A model generated the notes under the pieces. The model searched no databases and was not told where the DNA came from. It saw only the letters and a program-made list of their open reading frames with translations. A stretch of DNA of 64,000 bases from contig CM069871.1 in assembly GCA_036172665.1 (NCBI GenBank), positions 1,922,001 through 1,986,000 on the forward strand, written 5' to 3'. Below are positions 47,521-56,600 of the stretch, piece by piece (within the stretch, counting starts at the first letter, position 1; each line of letters starts with the position of its first letter). A program made the translations under genes and the position numbers. The stretch comes from Prosopocoilus inquinatus. Taxonomy: Eukaryota; Arthropoda; Insecta; Coleoptera; Lucanidae.

Positions 47521-47576
47521 GTTGCTGTGGTAACTACCAATTATAAAGCTTTATGATTGATCGTTGCCATGGCAAC
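47521..47576. promoter_or_regulatory. Pair of RFX-type X-box motifs
   Basis: GTTGCCATGGCAAC (47563-47576) is a perfect palindromic RFX X-box. GTTGCTGTGGTAAC (47521-47534) is a close match 42 bp upstream. The flanks loosely resemble the palindromic element array of the ADAMTS intron (57.8-58.5 kb), which carries GTTACCGTAGCAAT. The pair may therefore derive from that element. No gene start is recognised just downstream. Confidence 0.4.
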
Positions 47577-47689
47577 AGTCGTTTAAATTTAACGCACTCG
47601 AATAGTCCCTTGTTTCTTGCAAACAATTTGTTTTAAACGCCCCACAACAGTGTCGCAGTAAGGAAATCTTGCGTCTGGGACCACGTATT

Positions 47690-49560
47690 TAATTTGCGCC
47701 CTTCCCCCCGCGCCCCTCGAAAAAAATACAAATGTATCATCTCACAAGATATTTATTCAACAAAATCAACTCCGAAAAATATATGTGTAACATTCAGTAT
47801 ATGCAAGAAGTTTTCGGCAAAGCGAGGCGAGATGGTCGCATTAGAAAAAATAAGAGGTCTAAACGAGGCGTCATGCTTGAGGCACCTGGGGCGTCCCCCT
47901 ACTCCCCCCCCCTTATACTCTTATTGCGGCGCTAAGCTTATTTAAAACCTTTAAACCGTCAGAGTATTCTATTTGGAGGTTCAAGAGCACGCGCTACCAT
48001 GAGTGGAAGTTCGGGAGCTGGCAAAAGTAACTTATTAGTGATGCCACTTACGCATCTTAATGGCCTGCGTGGCTAAAATGCTGTAATACTCGAAAGTAAA
48101 TTTTGTAAAACACAAGGTATTCAGATTTCTATTTTAAGGACTCGCAGAAAAAAGTGTTAATCCGAAGATCCGAAGGAAAATATTTTTTAGAACTTTCCGC
48201 AGCCTCTCTAGCTTGAAACGTTTCGCGACGCCTCCGAAAAAATATAGAAATAAGACGCCGTCACCCCCTCCGCCCCGCCCTTACTGCGGCACTAATCACA
48301 AATAAAATTTGTAAACGTCGTAACGTTCGATTTGGAGGATCAAGTAAAGGCGTCGTCATCAGTGGTAGTTCGGGAGCTGTCAAAAGTAACTTATTGGTGA
48401 TGCCACTAACCGGCAAACTGTTAAGCGAGACGCAAACCAGTGTCGGCCGGTCGTGATGGCGAATTTGTGTGTTCTGATGGCCGTACCGCCACCGCGCCCT
48501 TTCCGCTTTGGCAATCGAAAGCAAATTTTGCAAAACACAAGATGTTTAGACTTCTATTTTAAGGACTCACAGAAAAAAGTGTTAATCCGAAGCAAAATAT
48601 TTTTTTAGAACTTTCCGCAGTCTCTTTAGCTTAAAGTGTTTCGCTGCGCGTCCGAAAAAATATAGAAATAAGACACCATCGCCCCCCCCGTCCCGCCCTT
48701 ATTACGGCATTAATCACAAATAAAATTTGCAAACGTCGTAATGTTCCATTTGGAGGATCAAGTAAAGGCGTCGTCATCAGTGGTAGTTCGGGAGCTGGCA
48801 AAAGTAACTTATTGGTGATGCCACTAACCGGCAAACTGTTAAGTGAGGCACAAACCTGTGGCGGTCGTGATGGTGAATTTGTATGTTCTGATGGCCGTAC
48901 CGCCACCTCGCCCTTTCCGCTTTAGTACTTGAAAGCAAATTTTGCAAAACACAAAATGTTTAGACTTCTATTTTAGGGACTCACAGAAAAAAGTGTTAAT
49001 CCGAAGCGAAATATTTTTTTAGAACTTTCCCCAGTCTCTTTAGCTTGAAATGTTTCGCGACGCCTCCGAGAAAATATAGAAATAAGACGCCGTCGCCCCC
49101 TCCGCCCCGCCCTTACTGCAGCACTAATCACAAATGAAATTTTTAAGCGTCGTAATGTTCCATTTGAACGATCAAGTAAAGGCGTCGTAATCAGTGGAAG
49201 TTCGGGAGCTGGCAAAAGTAACTTATTGGTGATGCCACTAACCGACAAAGTGTTAAGCGAGGCGCAAACCAGTGGCGGTCGTGATGGCGAATTTTTATGT
49301 TCTGATGGCCGCACCGCTTTGGCTTGCACGACACCTTAAACCGAAGGTAAATATTTTTTTAGAAGTTTCCGCAGATCCCAGCGCTTTATTACACTTCTGA
49401 AAAAATATAAAAATAGGACGAATAAACGTGACGTCATTGTGACGCGCCTTGGGCCGTCGCACCCTCTTCCTCGCCCTGTTAATGTTCTATTTGGAGCAGG
49501 GCCGGATCTGCAGAGTTTTCGTCACCCCGAGCTAAACAATTTTCAGCGCCCTTTGAAGTT
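47690..49560. repeat. Tandem array of about 357-418-bp units with a Walker A-like frame
   Basis: Units are marked by TTCGGGAGCTGGCAAAAGTA near 48010, 48368 (mutated), 48786 and 49200, spaced about 357, 418 and 417 bp. Each also contains CCCGCCCTTA, AAAGTGTTAATCCGAAG and TTTGGAGGATCAAG words. The plus frame reads VVISGSSGAGKSNLL in two of the four units, with a changed start (ATMSGSSGAGKSNLL) in the first and Gly to Val in the second. The right end (49497, CAGGGCCGGATCTGCAG) resembles hAT-type terminal words. There is no autonomous transposase. Confidence 0.75.
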
Positions 49561-49564
49561 TGAA

Positions 49565-51000
49565 GTTTGAAAAAAAAAAAAACAACTAAACATCGCGTTG
49601 ACGAGACAAAGACAAGAAACGTGGGGCATCCTGTATATTATTTTACTGAACGCTAGTCCTTCGTCGTTTTATCGTAAATTAATAAATGAAGAAGGCATTT
49701 TGGTGTTTTTTTTTTTGCACCAAATTCTTTTCGAGAGTCCGGAAGCAATTAAAAACAACGGAAATCATTTTGGGCTAACAAGATTGGAATTGCAAAAAAA
49801 AAACTTAGAGAAAACGCATAAAGAAAAAATAAAAAAAAAACAAACGAGGACTACCGCAGTTAAAAATTGAAACATATTTGTGTAAAGTTACTTACCAAAA
49901 TGAGACTGGTTTACATCTTCAAAAAAAAAAAAAAATTGTAAAATTTCGGGTGCTCTTGCTATTCTTGATGTTTTCGGTGTAGGTGCTCGATTTTTCTGTC
50001 TGCAATCAAGTCTACTGCATCAAATGAACAAAAGAAAAATGAATTTAAGTTTTATGCACTCGCACTACACACTAAAACAGCAAAAACGAAACATGACAGT
50101 TTTTTTTCTGATAGATTTAATTTTGTTGCTTTTGTTCGAGTTACAATTTTTCATTGCTGGCTTTATTTATTTTTTTTTTTTTTGAATTTATTTTTATTAT
50201 TTTTTTTATTTCGTCGAATTATCTTGCAAGGCGTTACGCCCCGCACAGTTCCTTCTTTCGTACACGTTGCTGCTTTTGTTTGTTTGTCTTCTTATTATTA
50301 TTTTTTTCAATACATTTTGTTTTCTTTTCTTTTTCGTTATTTTTAGTTTCAGTTTTTCTCTTGGCATTTTTTTTTTTTTTTAATAATTTTTAAGCAGTTC
50401 GGTGGTCTTCCTTTGTATTTTTGATCATCTTTATTTCGTACTTCATTTTTATTTATTTTTTTTTACTGTATTCGTTCTTCTTTTTTTTTTGTTACGCTAT
50501 TTACAACTTAATTTCTCTTCTGTTTTTCCTGTCCATTTTTTATTATAACTTTTAGCACATCGTTTTCTTTTTGTTTTTTCGCCTTCGCCTTTCTCGTTGT
50601 AGTTTTCTTCTCCTTCACTTGGTATTCCTGGATGTTTTCTTCGGTTTTGGTTGGGTGCTTTATTTATCATTTATTTATTTTTATGGAATCGTTGATCGAA
50701 TTTCGTTTATCGTTCCCGTTTTCTAGCTTATTTCCATTTTGTCCGTATTCTTTTGTTTTTTTCCGACGTGTTCCATCGACGCTATACATATATACAACAA
50801 CATACAGGTTTTTTCTTACATTTTGTGCTCCGCCTTAGAGCTTTGAGTTTAGGAGCTAGAAAAAAAAACACAAGAAACGCACGCAAATTACAGAAAAAAA
50901 ATATAACGTTTGTTTTGTTTTGTTTTGTTTTTTTTTTTAATGGAACGGTCTGTATACTGTTTGTTAAGATGAACAATTTTTTTTTCCTGATTTCAAAAGT
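49565..51000. other. A/T-rich low-complexity stretch
   Basis: Poly-A runs near 49570, 49793 and 49920, then T-rich sequence (50100-50780) similar in style to 14.3-17.5 kb. No gene is recognised; open frames are Phe-rich or Lys-rich. Confidence 0.45.
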
Positions 51001-51017
51001 ATATGATACATTGACAT

Positions 51018-52175
51018 TTGGAAGAGCAGTTTATAAGATATTGGAGGTTGGAATATCAGAAACTTACTGTCTTATTATAGATAGAGATTAATATTAATTT
51101 ATAGTTTCTGAAAATATTATAGAATAGATAAAACGGCGACATCCTGCGATCGCTTTTTGACCCCAAGCAGGGCTGAATCAGCTGTACAGAGGCTGCTCGA
51201 GGTTTTCACTGTAATCAAAAACGATTTGCACAAAATTTTTCTTAAAATTATTTTGTTCTTCATACTTCCATGGTTTTTTATTCCCTTTTTGAATCACTTT
51301 CTGTTTCTGCCAATTTGTAATTTTCTTATAATCCAGCTTTTTATTGTTTAATTTTCTCATTTTTTTAATTTTCTTGCACTCCGGTGAAAAATCCTCGATC
51401 TTCTTTTATTTTTTAAAGAACAAACAAATAAAATGATTTAAAAATCATTTTATTCTTCATACATCGCCTATTTTTTTTTTTTAATTTCCTTGAGCTCCGC
51501 TGGAGAGTCGTCGATCTTCTTTAATTTTCTTGCACGCCTTTGGCGGTTTTCTTTTGTTCTCGGCACGCTTTTCTTTTGTTTTTCGTTGCGCCAAATTCTT
51601 CTTTTTTTCAGTTTACAGTTTCTTTTTTTTTACTTGCGTTCTAGGGTTTTCTCTTCATAGAATTCTTTGGTCCTTTAATGTACAATCAATTTTACGCTTT
51701 TTAACATTCCCGGAGGGTCATCGTTCTCTTTTTGTTTTACGTTCGTAATTTCCCTCTTGAATCAGTTCTTGCACTCACGTGTAAAAAAATTGTAGATTTT
51801 ATTTTGTTCTCGAGTCATGTTTTTCTTCGTAGATCCAAAGTTTTTTGTTGTTTAATTTTCTCGCTTTTTCAAATTTTCTTGCGCTCCGTTGGAGAATCCT
51901 CGATTTCCTTTTGTTCTTGAATCATTCATGGTTCCGATATTTTTTTATCATTTCCTTGAGCTTCGGTGGAGAGTCGAAGTCGAAGAGCAAGCTTCGGAAA
52001 TTGCACAGAAAGAAATGAAGAGAGCAGTTTATAAGATATTTGAGGTTGGAATATCAGAAACTTACTGTCTTATTATAGATAGAGATTAATATTAATTTAT
52101 AGTTTCTGAAAATATTATTGAATAGATAAAACGGCGACATCCTACGATCGCTTTTTGACCCCAAGCAGGGCTGAA
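51018..52175. repeat. Duplicated T-rich block bounded by a direct repeat
   Basis: 51160-51935 is nearly identical to 16690-17465 (shared words CCCCAAGCAGGGCTGAA, AGGCTGCTCGAGGTTTTCAC, CCTTGAGCTCCGCTGGAGAG). It is bracketed by a direct repeat of about 155 bp: 51022-51175 and 52021-52175 share AGCAGTTTATAAGATATT, TTACTGTCTTATTATAGATA and AAACGGCGACATCCT. 51958-52022 matches 19530-19600. The cluster is thus a mosaic of pieces found at 16.7-19.6 kb. Confidence 0.85.
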
Positions 52176-52319
52176 ACAGCTGTACAGAGGCTGCTCGAGG
52201 TTTCCACTGCAATCAAAAACGATTTGCAACAAAATGTTTTGAAAATATTATTCTTAAAAAATATCCTAGTACAGCGCCCCTCAATATTGGCGACCGTCTT
52301 GCCCGCCCCTCTATTCGGC

Positions 52320-52560
52320 CGTGGTTTGGAGGATCAAGTAAAGGCGTTCTCATCATTGGAAGCTCGGGAGCTTGCAACAGTAACTTATTAGTCATCCGAT
52401 CCTGATTTGGAGGATCAAGTACAGGCGATATCGTCAGTGGAAGCTCGGGAGCTGGCAAGAGTAACTTATTAGTGATCCGGCCCTGATTTGGAGGATCAAG
52501 TAAAGGCGTCATCATCAGTGGAAGCTCGGGAGCTGGCGAGAGTAACTTATTAGTGATCTT
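52320..52560. repeat. 82-bp tandem repeat related to the 47.7-49.5-kb array
   Basis: Three units start TTTGGAGGATCAAGTA near 52324, 52405 and 52487 and include AGCTCGGGAGCTGGC and AGTAACTTATTAGT. They correspond to the Walker A-like core of the longer array. In unit 2 the frame still reads SGSSGAGKSNLL; in units 1 and 3 key bases changed (GACNSN, GAGESN). GATCCGGCCCTGATTTGG joins the units. Confidence 0.8.
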
Positions 52561-53240
52561 ACTAACGCATCCCAATGTATAAAATGCTACACATCTTCTG
52601 TAAGATCTTAACTGAGGGAAAGCATGAATTCCTTCAACAGTGGCTAACAACAAGCGTTTGATGCTTCCGAGGGCCGAAAGCCCTCTCTGCCCCGTCCTTA
52701 TACTCCAGCGCTGCCCCAAAAATCTGAAATTTTGAAGCAGGGCTCCACAAAACTAGAACGTTTTGAAAAAAAATTGGTCTCAGGTTATGTGGATAGCAGA
52801 ATTGACGATAAAGTAAGGAAAGTAGGTAAAGAATAGTAAGTAACACGTTGAAAAAGTTGAAGTTTTGAAGTTATCCGCACCTTGACAAATGAATTTTGAA
52901 ATTCAAAAACCCTGTCACATTGACAGATGTAACGAAGTAAAGCCATCGAAAGTAGATGTCACATTTTATTATACTAGTTTATATATTATTATACACAATC
53001 ATCTACGCTTCTGGTTATCCTCCCATACATGGTAAGTACTCGTGACACGCTTGCGTCCCGTCCGGCCAGGCAAAATGTTAATGTATTTGTCGGCGTGTGT
53101 GCAAGCAAGCAAGTTTGGCTCGTCAGGCAACTTGTCACCGTTGTATTATAGTACAACCGCATAATCAATTCGCTCGGGCGCAGACGGAACAAAACTTATT
53201 TACCTATTCATTATTCTAAATCTGTATCATTGTAAGGCAG

Positions 53241-53610
53241 GTACACTCGAGGCGTGAATGATTACCAACTTGTAATTCCACATAAATTAACCCACGAAGG
53301 CAAATTCCTTTCTTTCTCCCTGCCCCAATACTTCAAGCACGACCATGAAGTCCAGGCGAGGCGGAAGAAGAGGAACCTCCAGGACTCCGTGCACTACGGT
53401 CTGATCCTCAACGGCCTCAACCACCACCTCGAATTATGGCCGAACCACGCCTTGCTCTCCCCGGATTCGATCTCCGAAACGCGAGATCCAACCGTGAAAG
53501 TTCAAAAGCGCTGGCTGAAGAAGCTAACCGAATCGAGGATGTGCCAGTTCACAGGGAAGATTCGGGGGAAACCCGACTCGCGAGTCGCAATTTCGACGTG
53601 CGACGGTCTT
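53241..53610 (+). CDS. ADAMTS exon 1 (visible): prodomain
   Basis: Starts after acceptor AAGGCAG with one base completing a split codon, then YTRGVNDYQLVIPHKL, the usual prodomain opening. There is no ATG or signal peptide here; the in-frame stop upstream of the acceptor proves an earlier exon. It contains a basic RRKKR cluster (residues 40-44), a possible proprotein-convertase site inside the prodomain, and ends at ISTCDGL before donor GTACTA, phase 0. Confidence 0.9.
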
Positions 53611-56600
53611 GTACTACCTACCCCCTACATATATTTTCTTTTGCAAACTTACTGCAGCATTTTGTTTACAGTCGGGGTACATCGTCTTAAACGGCCGCAT
53701 CTACTTCCTCGAACCAGTTTCGGAGCACGTGGCGAACAAAAGAGGTTATCACTTGCATATGGTGTACGAAAGGTCTGACGTGCCTCCGGAGAAGTTCACG
53801 AGGAGATGCGGTACGACTTCCAACTGGGAGGGGGCCTGGAGACAACGGTTAAAAGAAAAATATTCCTCCTCGTCCCCATCGTCCAAACCTACGGCGGGGC
53901 AAAACGAGCAGGCGGCCAAGAGGGGTTTGGCCAGTGTACATCGTTACTTGGAGGTACTCATCGTCGCCGATAAGAAATTCCTGGAGTACCACAAGGATCG
54001 CGACCACGAAGACTACATTTTAACAGTCATGAATATGGTAGGTCATTTTGAATATTCTGGATTTTTTTTTTTTTGGTGGAGAAAACTCTGCCATCTTATT
54101 TCTTCTTAATGCAAAAAGCTAGTCCAAGTAAGAAGACAACGAACGGATCGCGATCGCGATTGCGATTGCATTTTAAATGGCCCGTCATTCTAAATTTTCT
54201 GAAAGGTTCCAATTTAGGGTACGTCGGAATTTTTTTCCTGGGAGGGATCCATCTCGTTTCTCCTCGATCCAAAAAGGTGAATCCATGTAAGAAGAGAACG
54301 GCAATAGTAATTGGCCTTCGGTGATGTTTGTTTATCTTATTGGTTACATAAAGGGAAGTGATCACGATTAGATTGCGCAGTACTATAATTACCTCTCGTC
54401 GCTGATAATTAACATGGAACGAAAGGAACAAATCAGGTTTCTCGATTGAAACCAATTTGCGGCGATTTTTTTCCCCCGTCTCGAATAATATATCACTCTC
54501 GCGGCCTGTCGGGAGCGGCAAAGTTCCGCTCATGAATTATATATGAGGCGGTGATTATGCTTTTTCATTAGGCATCACTAATTGCCGCTTAATTACAAAG
54601 CTAAACGACGATTGATAAATTCGCCGCCGCTCCTGGGAATTTCCTTTTGTTTTCTTTTCTTTTTTTCTTTTCCTGAGTTAGGTAGCCGATTTCTTCCACG
54701 ACTCGAGCAGTGGCAACCAGATGGACGTCGTGGTGGTCAGGATCATTTACTTGGAGAAGGAAGAGGAAGAGATCGACCTGGTCATCAATCAGGATTCGGA
54801 CGCAACCTTGGCCAGCTTCTGCAAGTGGCAGCAGACGGTCAACCCCAAGGATTTTGCCAATCCCAATCATCACGACATTGCCGTCCTACTGACACGGTAG
54901 GTAAACAAACCACATCCCCCTTCCCCCCCTGGGTCTAAATGGTTATTAGTTTGATTTAGGTATGACCTTTGCGCTGACCAGTTGAAAAGTTGTGGGCTGA
55001 TGGGTCTTGCTTACGTGGCCGCTGCCTGCACGTCGGATAAACCGTGCGCCATCAACGAGGATGGGGGGCTTATTTTGGGGATAGTCGTCGCCCATGAAAT
55101 AGGTCACGTGTAAGTATCTAAAAACCTTCAAATTTTAATTAGGCCGTCGCCTATACTCGAGTAGACTTCAAGAAATTAATAGGCCAAGGCCTATACTCGA
55201 AGAGATTTCAATAAATAAAAAGGTCAAGGCCTATACTCGAGTGGACTTCAAGAAACAAGTAGATCAAGGCCTATACTCGAGTGGACTTCAAGAAACAAGT
55301 AGATCAAGGCCTATACTCGAGTAGACTTCAAGAAATTAATAGGCCAAGGCCTATACTCGAAGAGATTTCAATAAATAAAAAGGTCAAGGCCTATACTCGA
55401 GTAGACTTCAAGAAATAAATAGGTCAAGGCCTACACTCGAATGGACTTCAAGAAATAAAAAGGTCAAGGCCTATACTCTAGTAGACTTCAAGAAACAAAT
55501 AGGTCAAGGCCTATACTCGAGTGAACTTCAAGAAACAAGTAGATCAAGGCCTATACTCGAGTAGAGTTCAATCAGTATGGATTAACTTTAAGCTTCACTT
55601 TATTCCATGCCCCGAATTATTAAGAAAATTGTTTCTGGGAATACATCCAAGCTTAAGATCAATCCTTGATTGAAGTACCGGCCCTAAATAGGTCAAGGTC
55701 TTTACTCGAGTAGACTTCAAGATGTAAATGGGTCAAGGTTAAGCGAGCTCTCCATCTCTTGTTAGGGCAAGAGTTAAAATAAGATGGTGAGAGTGCTTTA
55801 GAGCTGACAGGTCTTTGAGTTTCACAAAGTCTGGACATTTCAACAAATTTCTTGGGCTTCAGGCTTTATGATCCAAAGATGATCTTTTCAGTATGGGGTG
55901 TTCCCATGATTCAGAAGAGGAATCTGGTTGCAAGGGGCAAGCCGAAGACGAATCGTTTCACGTGATGTCCCCGGTGGTCCACCTCCACACGAAGGAATGG
56001 TCGACGTGCAGCCGGACGTTCATGACCACCTTCTTCGAGTAGGGAGCACCACGTGATTCGACTGATTCGATTCTATAGCCTGCTCCATTTCAGTAATGAT
56101 TTAGGCGAATGCTTGAACGACGAGCCCCAGATCTCCCTGTACAAGAACCGGGGGATGCTGCCGGGGGCGGTTTACGACGCCCAATACCAGTGCGGCATTT
56201 TATTTCCGAACTCCACCGTGTGCAAACCCGATCCTTCGGAGTTCTGCAACATGTTGCTGTGCAACGAGGATGGGGTTAGTTGCGTCTCGTTCGGGGAACC
56301 ACCCGCCGACGGCACCAAATGTGGAGATAATAAGGTACGGATTAAAAAAATTAAATAAAAATTGGTTCACCAAACGATCTAAAGTACGTATAGATTGGAG
56401 GGTAGTTCAGTACCATTTTCAGGGTCGGTTTCATAATAGGACTTTAAATTTAAAGTTACTTTAACCTAAAAAGATGCATTTGTTTCCCTATTCTTAAAGC
56501 GACTTTAAATTAAAGTTCCCTTTTGGCCGTTTTCACAATCAGACTTTAAGGAAGCTTTAATTTAAAGTCACTTTAAGAATAGGGAAAGAAATGTATTTTT

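Noticed and set aside
53023..53034. ATG followed by a perfect GTAAGT donor, as a possible ADAMTS start exon
   Set aside because: If the ATG were the start, the exon would end in phase 0, but the acceptor at 53240 needs phase 2, and no signal-peptide coding sequence is present.
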